A DNA stretch of 64,000 nt from Alphaproteobacteria bacterium (GTDB lineage Bacteria > Pseudomonadota > Alphaproteobacteria > UBA7879). This document shows, in pieces, positions 25,658-35,278 of the stretch. Made by a program: the position numbers and the translations under genes. Under the pieces are notes generated by a model that searched no databases, was not told the origin of the DNA, and saw only the letters and a program-made list of their open reading frames with translations. The stretch is taken from positions 42,684 to 106,683 of the forward strand of contig PKTP01000002.1 in assembly GCA_002869105.1 (NCBI GenBank), written 5' to 3'. Within the stretch, counting starts at the first letter, position 1. The number at the start of each line of letters is the position of its first letter.

Positions 25658-26726
25658 ATGACCCCAGAAATTATTCAGCAAACTTTAGCTAAGCTTGGCG
25701 CCATGCTTATGGTAGGTTTTTTGGGAACCACTCCCCAAGATGAAAGTGTGCAGCTGATGGGGCGTCATATTGAGGATGGCAAAGTTGGAGCGGTTTTGCT
25801 TCTTGGAAGAAACACACAAGATGGCCCACAAAAACTTAAAGAGCTCTCAGCGTTTTTTCAGGAAAAAGCAAAAAAACAGTCGCCGCTTTTAATAGCCATT
25901 GATGGAGAAGGTGGGTATGTAAAACGGTTTCTTTCAGAATATGGTTACAAAGTGCAATTACCGTCGGCAAAAAAACTAGCGAAGATGCCTGAAGAGGAAG
26001 CAGAGGCACTGTTACAAAAATATATGCAGCAGCTAGCGGGTTTGGGAATCAATTGGAATTTAGCCCCTGTTGCCGATACCGAAGTTGAGACGGAAAAAGG
26101 ATGTATTGGCCGACTTGAGAGAAGTTTTTCAAGAGATCCAGAAATAGCTGTTAAATATAGCCGTAAATTTATAGAGGCAATCCAAAAATCTGGGATGGCC
26201 TTTTGTCTAAAGCATTGGCCAGGTTTGGGTGCTGATACGGGTGATACGCATCAGGGCATGACAGACCTAACAGAGGTTTGGGATCAAAAGCGAGACATGG
26301 AGCCTTTTAATCTATTGGTGTCAGAAATACATAAAGAAAACTCTCGTCAAATTATCCCAGTGATGACAGCACACTCCGTGCACAAGAAGTTGGATAAAGA
26401 ATCCCCTAGCTTGACTTTTTCAGTTAAAGTTATTCAAGAACAGCGTGCTAAATGGCCATCTGACATTTTATTTGTGAGTGATGATTTAGAGATGGGGGGC
26501 TCTTGATGACTTTGAGTTGGGTGATAAGATTATCAGAGCAATCCTGGCTGGCAATGATGTGTTGATCATTTCTCAATTTCAAGAGCATGATTCCTCAAAA
26601 GTAGACAAAATTTTTCAACATGTTGAAAAAACACTTCAAGGTGAGGAACACCAGGCAAGAGCGCTCTCTAAACGCATTGATGAATCATACGAGCGCATTC
26701 AGCAATTTAAAAAATTTTACTTCTAA
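25658..26726 (+). pseudogene. nagZ: Glycoside hydrolase family 3 / NagZ-like beta-N-acetylglucosaminidase, single frameshift
   Basis: The first 282 codons form a GH3 N-terminal barrel: GAVLLLGRN, LLIAIDGEGGYVKRF, the NagZ-type loop KHWPGLGADTGDTHQG (with the Asp-His acid/base pair) and the nucleophile segment SDDLEMG. They stop at 26506. The downstream frame (26517-26726) continues with LGDKIIRAILAGNDVLII, the normal next part of NagZ. Removing one G from the G6 run at 26494-26499 restores MGALDDFELGDK, so the break is a single-base gain. NagZ trims GlcNAc from muropeptides in cell-wall recycling. As it stands the product would lack the last quarter, after the nucleophile. Confidence 0.83.
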
Positions 26727-26936
26727 GGGTTTTTTCTGAGGGAAAACCTCGTTGTTTTGACCATCTCATTTCAAAAAAAGAGAGCGGTACGTCTTGCTTT
26801 GTATAGTGAACGGCAACAAAATCTGGGGCAGCATCCTTCAGAGGAGGATTCCCTGGAAGACTATGTGGAGTCTGTGCGACTTCTATTGACGCTAATATCC
26901 CACGGATTTAAGCCCGTGGGATTGTTGTTTAGCTAG
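26727..26936 (+). other. Possible ORF remnant downstream of NagZ
   Basis: The frame of the NagZ-like 3' part stays open after its TAA for about 69 codons, up to TAG 26934-26936, and reads like protein (for example RQQNLGQHPSEEDSLEDYVES). It has no ATG or ribosome site, and the bidirectional terminator lies in its end. It may be a decayed fragment of a former gene. I recognise no family. Confidence 0.25.
26898..26921. terminator. Terminator hairpin between NagZ-like gene and recA
   Basis: TCCCACGG (26898-26905) pairs with CCGTGGGA (26914-26921), followed on the plus strand by TTGTTGTTT. It sits 8 bases after the recA stop, so it probably serves both converging genes. Confidence 0.65.
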
Positions 26937-27987
26937 AGGTGATGGTTTCTTCAGTTTCAACGTTTTCTACTGTGCCTTCCATCATATCGATTAAGCCGGC
27001 ATTCTGGCGAAGCTTTTGTTCAATTTCACCAGCCACAGTCTTATTTTCTTTTAAGAAACGTTTCGCCGCTTCCCGCCCCTGACCAATTTGTTGGCCATTG
27101 TAGGAATACCAAGATCCGGCTTTTTCAACCAAGTCTGCCTTGACTCCAAGATCTAGCAGCTCCCCGACTTTGGACACACCTTCACCATACATGATATCAA
27201 AATCAACCACTTTAAATGGCGGCGAGAGCTTGTTTTTAACAACTTTGATGCGGGTTTGGTTACCAACTACTTCGTCTTTGTCTTTAATAGCTCCAATGCG
27301 ACGAATATCGAGACGAATAGATGCATAAAACTTCAAAGCATTTCCACCCGTTGTTGTTTCGGGGTTCCCAAACATGATGCCGATTTTTTGACGAATTTGA
27401 TTGATAAATATCACCATGCATTTGGATCTGGAAATTGAGGACGTTAATTTTCTTAAGGCTTGACTCATCAACCGTGCTTGAAGTCCCATGTGGGAGTCTC
27501 CCATGTCCCCTTCCAATTCTGCGCGGGGAACAAGAGCCGCGACACTGTCAATAACCAATACATCAACAGCGCCAGAGCGAACCAAGGTATCTGTAATTTC
27601 AAGAGCTTGCTCACCTGCATCGGGTTGAGAGATAATTAAGTCATCGGTATTTACGCCAAGTTTACGCGCATAAATGGGGTCTAAGGCATGCTCAGCATCA
27701 ACAAAAGCACAAGTGCCTCCCTTTTTCTGAGATTCTGCAACAACATGTAAGGCAAGTGTCGTTTTACCAGAACTTTCGGGGCCATAAATTTCGATGATAC
27801 GGCCAACAGGAAGACCGCCAATACCAAGTGCAAGATCAAGTCCAATAGAACCTGTTGAAACAACCTCTGCTTCAACTTGTTGACCTTCGCCGAGCTTCAT
27901 GATGGAGCCCTTACCAAAAGCACGCTCAATTTGTTTAAGAGCAATATCGAGAGCTTTGGCTTTTTCTGGTGATGCTTGCTTTGTCAT
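26929..27987 (-). CDS. recA: Recombinase RecA
   Basis: A 352-residue RecA. Walker [10 protein letters not shown], the EYGPESS-type start [19 protein letters not shown] with loop 2 [18 protein letters not shown], and the C-terminal domain are all present. It carries out homologous strand exchange and stimulates LexA self-cleavage (lexA lies at 58.5 kb). AddAB, which loads RecA at breaks, is encoded 5 kb upstream on the same strand. I find no GTTC-N7-GTTC box in the roughly 55 bases upstream. Confidence 0.98.
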   Translation of the reverse strand: MTKQASPEKAKALDIALKQIERAFGKGSIMKLGEGQQVEAEVVSTGSIGLDLALGIGGLPVGRIIEIYGPESSGKTTLALHVVAESQKKGGTCAFVDAEHALDPIYARKLGVNTDDLIISQPDAGEQALEITDTLVRSGAVDVLVIDSVAALVPRAELEGDMGDSHMGLQARLMSQALRKLTSSISRSKCMVIFINQIRQKIGIMFGNPETTTGGNALKFYASIRLDIRRIGAIKDKDEVVGNQTRIKVVKNKLSPPFKVVDFDIMYGEGVSKVGELLDLGVKADLVEKAGSWYSYNGQQIGQGREAAKRFLKENKTVAGEIEQKLRQNAGLIDMMEGTVENVETEETITSS

Positions 27988-28044
27988 CGGTAACCTTTTT
28001 TGAAATATTAATAATGTTGAAACTTATCATATTGCCACTTTCGG

Positions 28045-29827
28045 TTAAAGGGATTTCATGAGATCAGATTGTATCAACTTTGTTCTCTGAATTTTCTTCT
28101 CAGAGAAGCCCAGGGCATGACACAGGTAGACAGCTTCAAAATCTTTGACTCTGGGTGTGTTTGTGAATACGGTTTTGTGATTATGACACATATAAAACTT
28201 AGGATTCCTAAAAGAATAACAGGAGGGTGGCGTGGCCGTAAATAACCCGATGAGGCCAATCAAGAAAGGAACCAGGCCTAAAAAACGCCATTGATAGCGC
28301 CACACACAAAACCAGAGTAATCCGATAATACAGAGTAAGAATGACCAGAGGGGAGGGTGCGCAACATGAAGTTTCGCGCCGGGCCAACTGGCAATAAGCT
28401 GTGCTAGGTATGTGACGTAATCAATCAGGTGAAACGTTAAAGTCAAAACAAAAGAATAACCTGTGAGACTAGCAACCAAGAGCCCCAATACAAGCCCAGG
28501 AAGTATCAATGTTCCCAACAGAGGGATAACGGATGATGTTTGCAAGAATGCCCTGAACCGAGAGCGTGTGGAAATGCATAATGCTGAACGGAAGAATAAT
28601 AATTGAGGCAATCAAAGAAGTCGTAATGAGATTGCGGATAGAGGCAATAACTTGTCGCAGCCATCCACCCTCATTGGTTACAAAAATTTGGGGGCAGGCT
28701 TCATAGAGTGAAATAAGACCCAAAACAACAAAGAATGACATTTGAAAGCTGGGTAGCTTATAGGCTTCAGGATACATGAGTAAAATGAGGATGGCCGCTA
28801 AATTTATGAAATGAAGGCTTAATCCTTCTCGGTCCATAAGAATGCCTACCAAGACAAAAGAAGCCATAAAAAAGGCGCGGGTTGAAGACATGGATTGACC
28901 AGAAATATTCCAATAAAAAAATAACAGGATAAGAGTCATGCTTGCCGCAATCTTAGGAAGATGAATGCGTTCTAATATGCCGGGAAAGCGACATAGAGAA
29001 AACTTAACACAGAAAAAAGCAATGAGTGCCATGAGGTTCATATGAAGACCTGAAATAGCCAGAATATGTGCCAGTCCACTGGCAGCAAAATCACTTCGGA
29101 CGTCATTACTTATTAGTGATTTTTGACCTGTGATGAGGGAGGCAGCAATGGCATTTACTTGCGGATTTTTTGAAGGGATATTGATGATTATGTTTGTAAT
29201 TTTTTGACGAATTCTTTGCCAAAACTCTGTGTACGTTTTGGTGTCTGGCTGTAAAAGTATGATAGGAGCGACCGTGAATCCTGAGGCACCGATGCCTTGA
29301 GCGCGATTGTTCTCTCTAAAGTCAAATCCCCCTGAAATAAGGGCCTCTGAAAAAGGGGTTAGAACGGCATTGACGCTGATTATATCCCCGACGCAAGGTT
29401 GACGTTCCCCTTTTATACGATGGGTCAATTTCACATGAGTAAGATTCTTTTTTAGGCTTTTTTTTACCGTGTGGTGCACCGCAATTTTGAGACGATATCC
29501 ATATGGAGCTGGCGTTACTTCAACGATTCTCCCTTCAAGTTTTGGCACAAATTTTTTTTTATCTAGTGCGTCTGTCGGATTGTAATATTGGGAGAAGGAT
29601 ATTGAAATGATGCCCAATGAGATGCCAAGAATTAAGACTTTTAGAACTTGGAATATCCAAAAATGGCGGCGTAAAACCAAAGCAGCGAATGCCAGCAAAA
29701 GAGAGACTACCATGACACTGATTGGGTAGGTTTTGTAACTTGTAATGGATAACACCATGATGCTGGACAGCCAAAGAGACCAGCGTTTGTGTTCTTGAAA
29801 AAAGGGAAGAGCGTTTATAAAGTTCAA
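28045..29827 (-). pseudogene. comEC: ComEC/Rec2-family DNA-uptake membrane protein, frameshifted
   Basis: The 5' part (29827 down to 28469) has the N-terminal membrane helices and OB-like DUF4131 region, then the competence core (SGLAHILAISGLHMNLMALIAF, with the conserved HILAISGLH). The frame leaves the protein at about 28531, where ILANII should run into VIPLLGTLILPGLVLGLL. That sequence is read in another frame that continues to 28045. One extra C in ATCATC-C-GTT explains it. The joined protein would be near 590 residues and lacks the C-terminal metallo-beta-lactamase domain, as in many alphaproteobacterial ComEC proteins. ComEC forms the inner-membrane channel for transforming DNA, so uptake is probably lost unless the shift is an artefact. 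Confidence 0.82.
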
Positions 29828-29951
29828 AGAATTAACTAAATGTTCACTCTTTTTTGCCGCAAAACTAAAAATAGGTCAACAAAACTAGATGATCAAGCGC
29901 TGGTCAACGCGCTAATGAATAAGATAGAGATCTTATAGATTGACGATCTTA

Positions 29952-31940
29952 CTACGCTTTCTTTTTTGAGCTTCCTTGACTAGTCTTCACCAGCATAAAG
30001 GCAATGAAAGCAAATAAAACAAAGCCAATGAAAGTGCTATAAGGCGTGAGCCATGAAGGTGTGAATTGGAATATATCAGTGCGTTGAGAAGCGGCAAACG
30101 GCACAGCAAGAACGATGCCCGTAATTGCTTCACCAGCAATCAAACCTGAAGCGAAAAGCAAACCTTTGTTATTGCCGCTTTCGTGCTTTTGCGTTTTCAT
30201 CACAATGTATTTCAACAGTCCGCCAAGAAATAACGCTGTTACGATTTCGAACGGAAGATATAAACCAAGCGCAACCCCAAGAGCAGGGAAGCGACCATTC
30301 CCTGTTTTTTTGAGATATTGATCAACAAGGATGGCTATCACCCCAATTCCTACGCCAACCATAATCAGATTGAAAGGCAAAGATTGACCAAGCATCCCCT
30401 GAGCAATGGTTGCTAATAACACAGACTGAGGTGCTGCCAAGTTTTGATCTGGATTCATACCGGCGCGGGGATACATGCCGGCGATACCGTAGGCTTCAAA
30501 GAGAATTTGCATGATGGGTGCAATGACAATAGCACTGACAATAACGCCTAAAAATAATGCCACTTCTTGTTTCCACGGAGTAGACCCCAGGATATGGCCC
30601 GATTTTAAATCTTGTAAATTATCGCAACTGATAACACCCATGGCCGCTACCATAGCTGTAATCATGATAAGGCCCGCTGCAACACCAGTAGCAGCAACGG
30701 TATTTTCGATGTAGTTAATCTCGTTGCCGATAACGGACATAATCACAAAGGCAACTAAAACGATTGAAGCAATCAAACTCCCGGAGAGTGGGTTTGAGGA
30801 TGTGCCGACCAATCCTGACATGTAGCCTGAAATAGAGGCAACCAGAAAGCCAACAACATACGTACTGATGAGTGACACAAGGACGAGTATAAAGAAAGTT
30901 GTAGATGATAGTGGCAGGTTAAAAGAATGAAAAACATGATTCAAAATGAGGTATACTGGGATGAATAAAACCAATAATCCAATCAGCACATAGCTGAAGG
31001 GAATATCTTGCTCAGTTCTTAAGAGTTTTTTGCCAGATTTATTCGATCCAAATGTTTTAAAAGAGTGACCAATTGCAACACGAATCGGCTTGAGAACGGA
31101 AATGAAAGCAGAAATTCCGCCAATGATCATGGTGCCAACGCCAACATATCTAAGGTTTGACTTCATCATGGCGGCGCTTTTAACCAGGCTATCAGCTTCT
31201 GGGATGCCATTTAAAGATGTGAAAATGGGTATGAGAATCCAATTCATGATAATGCCACCAATCAGCAAGGTAATACCAATCTTATGGCCGACGATATATC
31301 CAGCCCCGACTAGAACCGGTGAGAAACCAATATTGACACCTACAATACTGCCACCAATCTTTTTCCAAAAAGCAAGAGAGCTGCTGGCAAATTGAAAAGC
31401 CCCTTGGCAAAGCTGCATCAGAGCAGCTAGCAAGCCCCCTACAACAATACTTTTTGCACTCCCTCCTTTTTGATCCCCTGCTTTTAAAACCTCAGCAGTG
31501 GCAACTCCTTCGGGAAAGGCAAGGCGCTCTTCGATGATGAGAGCGCGGCGGAGGGGAATGGAAAAGAAAATACCAATAAAACCTCCAACGATTGTAATCA
31601 TGGCCGTTTCTAAGATCGGGAAAGATTCCCAATGCCCAATGACGAGTAGAGCGGGAAGGGTGAAAATAGCACTGGCAGCAATCACCTCTCCGGCTGAAGC
31701 AATTGTTTGAACCATATTGTTTTCAAGAATGTTTGAACGCTTGAACATCCCTAAGACAGCCATAGACATGATAGCTGCTGGGATGCATGCCGTGATTGTT
31801 TGCCCTATTTTTAAAGCTAAATAAGCATTAGATCCTGCTAGAAGAGCAGCGAGAATAACGCCTAAGATAATAGACTTGACGGTTAGTTCCGGTAATTTTT
31901 GAGAGGCTGGAATATAGGGTTCATCCGTGCGGGCATTCAT
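29952..31940 (-). CDS. OPT-family oligopeptide transporter
   Basis: A 662-residue membrane protein of the OPT superfamily with about 14-16 hydrophobic segments. The start PELTVKSIILGVILAALLAGSNAYLALK is typical, and MAAMGVISCDNLQDLKSGHILG and NPDQNLAAPQSVLLA are OPT-like signatures. Members import oligopeptides or metal-chelate complexes by proton symport. Uptake of host peptides would suit an intracellular lifestyle (inference). It is an intact frame between addA and comEC on the same strand, with 65-base and 124-base gaps that allow separate promoters. Confidence 0.9.
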   Translation of the reverse strand: MNARTDEPYIPASQKLPELTVKSIILGVILAALLAGSNAYLALKIGQTITACIPAAIMSMAVLGMFKRSNILENNMVQTIASAGEVIAASAIFTLPALLVIGHWESFPILETAMITIVGGFIGIFFSIPLRRALIIEERLAFPEGVATAEVLKAGDQKGGSAKSIVVGGLLAALMQLCQGAFQFASSSLAFWKKIGGSIVGVNIGFSPVLVGAGYIVGHKIGITLLIGGIIMNWILIPIFTSLNGIPEADSLVKSAAMMKSNLRYVGVGTMIIGGISAFISVLKPIRVAIGHSFKTFGSNKSGKKLLRTEQDIPFSYVLIGLLVLFIPVYLILNHVFHSFNLPLSSTTFFILVLVSLISTYVVGFLVASISGYMSGLVGTSSNPLSGSLIASIVLVAFVIMSVIGNEINYIENTVAATGVAAGLIMITAMVAAMGVISCDNLQDLKSGHILGSTPWKQEVALFLGVIVSAIVIAPIMQILFEAYGIAGMYPRAGMNPDQNLAAPQSVLLATIAQGMLGQSLPFNLIMVGVGIGVIAILVDQYLKKTGNGRFPALGVALGLYLPFEIVTALFLGGLLKYIVMKTQKHESGNNKGLLFASGLIAGEAITGIVLAVPFAASQRTDIFQFTPSWLTPYSTFIGFVLFAFIAFMLVKTSQGSSKKKA

Positions 31941-32005
31941 GTTTAATCCTTTAATACATCAACAATTAATATTACTTTGCCATATATGATTGTAAAGCTT
32001 TTTGA

Positions 32006-35000
32006 TCATGAATGAAGTTTGAGCGTGCTTAGCTTGCGCGATTCAATCCATAAAACCCCGATATGCACGTGGTCTTCCGGGTATTGTGATTGGATAAAAT
32101 GTCCGTAAATCATGAGTTGTTTTTGGTATTTTTCCAGGGCCTTTTCGTTGAATTTTCCTGTCTTGTAGTCGATGATCCATATTTCTTTTCTTTCAGAGTT
32201 ACGGAGAATGAGATCAATTTGACCTTTGATGAGTTTGCCATTGACCTCGGACCAGAAAGAGGGTTCTTGATAAAGCGCTCCTTTTTGGAAAAGATAAGAA
32301 ACGTCTGATGTTAGTAAATTCTTGAGCTCTTGTTCCATTTTTTCTTTTTTCGAGGCACTGAGCAGATCATTATCACTGGCTTTGATGTAAATTTTAGCTC
32401 TCTCTAAGAAAGCGTTCCAGTGGCTTTGGCTTGGTAAATGTTCCAAGATTTTATGCATCAAAGATCCATAAAACAATGCTTCTTCATTGTGGTGAGTTTG
32501 GGATTCTTGCTCAGGATTAGAGGGGCGAATGATCTCAATTGATTTTTCCTCAGAGGCTAAAGGCTCCGAAAGCCACCTGGGGAGAGGATTCGTTGTATCA
32601 TGGTTGGAGTTATTCAACGGTAAAGCAGAGGTGAAATGCTTTGGAATATCTTCAAAAATGAAGGGCTTCTCTAAATCTGCATTATCTCTCACGAGTTCTT
32701 TGAGGGCTTTTTGACATTGGTGATACCAGGAATATTCTGTCATAGACCCACGACTTGGAGCCCAGCCAGCAATGAAAAGCTGCTCTTCAGCACGGGTTAG
32801 GGCAACGTAAAGTAATCGTTTTGACTCTTCATCGATCAGGTGCTGTTTCTGTTTTTTGATGGTTGGAATGGGGGATATTTCTTTTTCCAAAGATGAAGAG
32901 GCCCATAGCATGCCGCCATCTTGCCAATAGATCGGACCACGACTATTTTTGTTTTCGGTTGTATCCGGAAGAAACACAATCGGCGCTTGCAATCCTTTTG
33001 CACCATGAACTGTCATTAAACGAACATAATTTTGCTTTGGATCACTCAAAGCCCGTTTGATTTCTATCTCATTGGTTTCGAACCAGTGAACCCACTTCTC
33101 TAATGACGGCCCATTTTTTTGCTCATAAAGCTCACACATTGACAAGTATTCAAGAAGAGGATCTGCTGTAGAAGATCCTAAATCATCAATCCATTTATCC
33201 AGCCCCCCTTGTTCGATTAGAATCATCGAGACCAGTGAATAGGGTGTCACATAGTCAACTTTATTGAGCAAATGATGCAACCAGCAAACGATCTCTCTGA
33301 GCGACTCTTCTTTTTTGCCTTGCTTTTGGAGCTCTTGCCATAAGGAACGATCTTTTCTTGAAAGCGCAAGTGAAGAGAGAACTTGTTCATCAATATTGAC
33401 TAAGGGACTTTTTAAAATGCCCGCCAGTGAGAAATCATCATCTGGTAACAGTAAAAATTTAAGAAGACTCTGAAGATCACGAACAGCCAGATTATCTTGA
33501 AGTGTCAGACGATCTAACCCAGCACAGGGAATTTGATGATGCTTTAATGCTGCCGCCATTTCAGGACCAAAGCGCCCCCGCTTTTGCAGAAGAATCATGA
33601 TATCTCTCGGCTCTATCGGCCGATCTTTTGAAAGAAGGCGCGATCCTTGCTTCAGCCAATCACTGATGGCAGTGGCTATTTTATCCGCCACCTTCTTCTC
33701 GGCGGACTGATTGGCATCATTGGGGTTGATAGAGTCATCATTTTGCTCGAGTGGCCATAGAGAGACCCGTCCGCCAAGCCCATGGCGCTGAGTTTTGTGA
33801 GACAGTTTATAAAAGGGACCATGAGGGTTTTGATCCGCGTTAAAAATATGATCAACAAACTGAAGAATAGGTTTTGTTGACCGATAAGAGTGGTCCAGAA
33901 TCCGTTTTTTGATGAGATGCCCATGGGCAGAAAATCGCTCTTGAACAATGGTTTGATAATGATCCAAATGTTTCAGATCAGCGCCTTGAAAACTATAAAT
34001 GGATTGCTTTTTATCACCCACGATAAACAATGATTTCATCCCAGGATCATTATCTTTTGTAAAAAAATCTTCCAATAGGTTCATCAAAAGCTGCCACTGT
34101 AAGGCGCTTGTGTCTTGGGCTTCATCAACCAACAGGTGCATCAACCTGTTATCCAGCTTATAGCGCACCCAAGCGCCTTGTTCTGCGCTTTCTAGCAGTT
34201 GATTGGTTTTGATAATCAAATCATCAAAATCTAATAGCCCATGGCTGTTCTTCAAAGACGCATAGTGGATATAAATTTCAGTAAATAATGAGAGGAGGAG
34301 ATTGGTTTTTTCACATATGTTTTGAGCGCATATCTTTTGATGAACGGAGGATAAGTCATTAAAGAAGACGCTAAAATCACAACCGTTCTGATCTAATGTG
34401 TCACTGGTTTTTTTGCTGACCATTTTTTTGCGAAACTGCCCTGTTTTAGTGAGAAATAAATCAATGACAGCTTGATAGGACTCAAGATTAGGATCAGATG
34501 AAAAGCGGGTGTAATGCCGTCTAAGATTCTGTGCCAAGCTCTGGTCTGAGGCAGATCCAGTTTCACAGTGCTCACATAGACGAGAAATTTTTTGTAAAGG
34601 ATGCTGTGAGATGAGCCACATAAAGGGGTCAGATTCATCTTTAAGGATGCAGAGAGAGACGACCTGACTTAAATTTTCTTGGGTTTTCCCTCTGAGGGAT
34701 TCAAGATTAATCCATTGATAACGATTTTTTAGCAGATCAAGAAGAAGATCTCCCAGCTGTGGTAAAGAGGTTTGATTGACAAGGTCTGTTAGAAGACCCA
34801 TTGTTTGCGATGTTTGGGCGACATGCTCAAAAGCCTCGTGCCAAAGTTGAGCTTGTTCTCTTTCCTCCAGTACTGAGAAGTCTGGAGAGACATTAGATTC
34901 AAGGGCAAAGGTGCGGAGCATCGATTGGCACATGCCATGGAGCGTTGTAAAACGGATTTTTTGTTGAGACCAGAGATAGTCTTCATATAAATTTCTTGCC

Positions 35001-35278
35001 TTATCAAGTATTGTTGAACAAGGATTTTCAAACCCCATCTGGTTCATGTCCTGTTCAAGTTCCATGTCAGAGGAGAGCGCCCAGTGTTCAAGCTTTTCTT
35101 GTAGCCGCTTTTCCATTTCTCCTGCAGCTGCGTTGGTAAAAGTAATACATAGGATGTCATTGAAGGAGATATCCTTTAACAAGAGTCCTAAAATACGATG
35201 AATTAATTGATAGGTTTTGCCACTGCCGGCTGACGCTTCAATCCATTCTGATGTGTGGTTGGATTGATGTGAGCTCAT
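32006..35278 (-). CDS. addA: AddA helicase-nuclease subunit
   Basis: A 1090-residue UvrD/Rep-type helicase with a C-terminal nuclease. Walker A is EASAGSGKTYQLI near residue 17. LLVDEAQDTSALQW is the Walker B/DEAQ motif, LMTVHGAKGLQAPIVFLPD is motif V-like, and the PD-(D/E)XK nuclease is seen in GQIDLILRNSE...IDYKTGK. With AddB it resects double-strand breaks and loads RecA. The frame can start at 35299, but the ATG at 35278 overlaps the addB stop (ATGA) and is chosen. Confidence 0.93.
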   Translation of the reverse strand: MSSHQSNHTSEWIEASAGSGKTYQLIHRILGLLLKDISFNDILCITFTNAAAGEMEKRLQEKLEHWALSSDMELEQDMNQMGFENPCSTILDKARNLYEDYLWSQQKIRFTTLHGMCQSMLRTFALESNVSPDFSVLEEREQAQLWHEAFEHVAQTSQTMGLLTDLVNQTSLPQLGDLLLDLLKNRYQWINLESLRGKTQENLSQVVSLCILKDESDPFMWLISQHPLQKISRLCEHCETGSASDQSLAQNLRRHYTRFSSDPNLESYQAVIDLFLTKTGQFRKKMVSKKTSDTLDQNGCDFSVFFNDLSSVHQKICAQNICEKTNLLLSLFTEIYIHYASLKNSHGLLDFDDLIIKTNQLLESAEQGAWVRYKLDNRLMHLLVDEAQDTSALQWQLLMNLLEDFFTKDNDPGMKSLFIVGDKKQSIYSFQGADLKHLDHYQTIVQERFSAHGHLIKKRILDHSYRSTKPILQFVDHIFNADQNPHGPFYKLSHKTQRHGLGGRVSLWPLEQNDDSINPNDANQSAEKKVADKIATAISDWLKQGSRLLSKDRPIEPRDIMILLQKRGRFGPEMAAALKHHQIPCAGLDRLTLQDNLAVRDLQSLLKFLLLPDDDFSLAGILKSPLVNIDEQVLSSLALSRKDRSLWQELQKQGKKEESLREIVCWLHHLLNKVDYVTPYSLVSMILIEQGGLDKWIDDLGSSTADPLLEYLSMCELYEQKNGPSLEKWVHWFETNEIEIKRALSDPKQNYVRLMTVHGAKGLQAPIVFLPDTTENKNSRGPIYWQDGGMLWASSSLEKEISPIPTIKKQKQHLIDEESKRLLYVALTRAEEQLFIAGWAPSRGSMTEYSWYHQCQKALKELVRDNADLEKPFIFEDIPKHFTSALPLNNSNHDTTNPLPRWLSEPLASEEKSIEIIRPSNPEQESQTHHNEEALFYGSLMHKILEHLPSQSHWNAFLERAKIYIKASDNDLLSASKKEKMEQELKNLLTSDVSYLFQKGALYQEPSFWSEVNGKLIKGQIDLILRNSERKEIWIIDYKTGKFNEKALEKYQKQLMIYGHFIQSQYPEDHVHIGVLWIESRKLSTLKLHS

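Noticed and set aside
31090..31395. 101-residue plus-strand ORF opposite the OPT transporter
   Set aside because: Shadow of the intact minus-strand gene; composition follows the antisense of membrane helices and there is no ribosome site.
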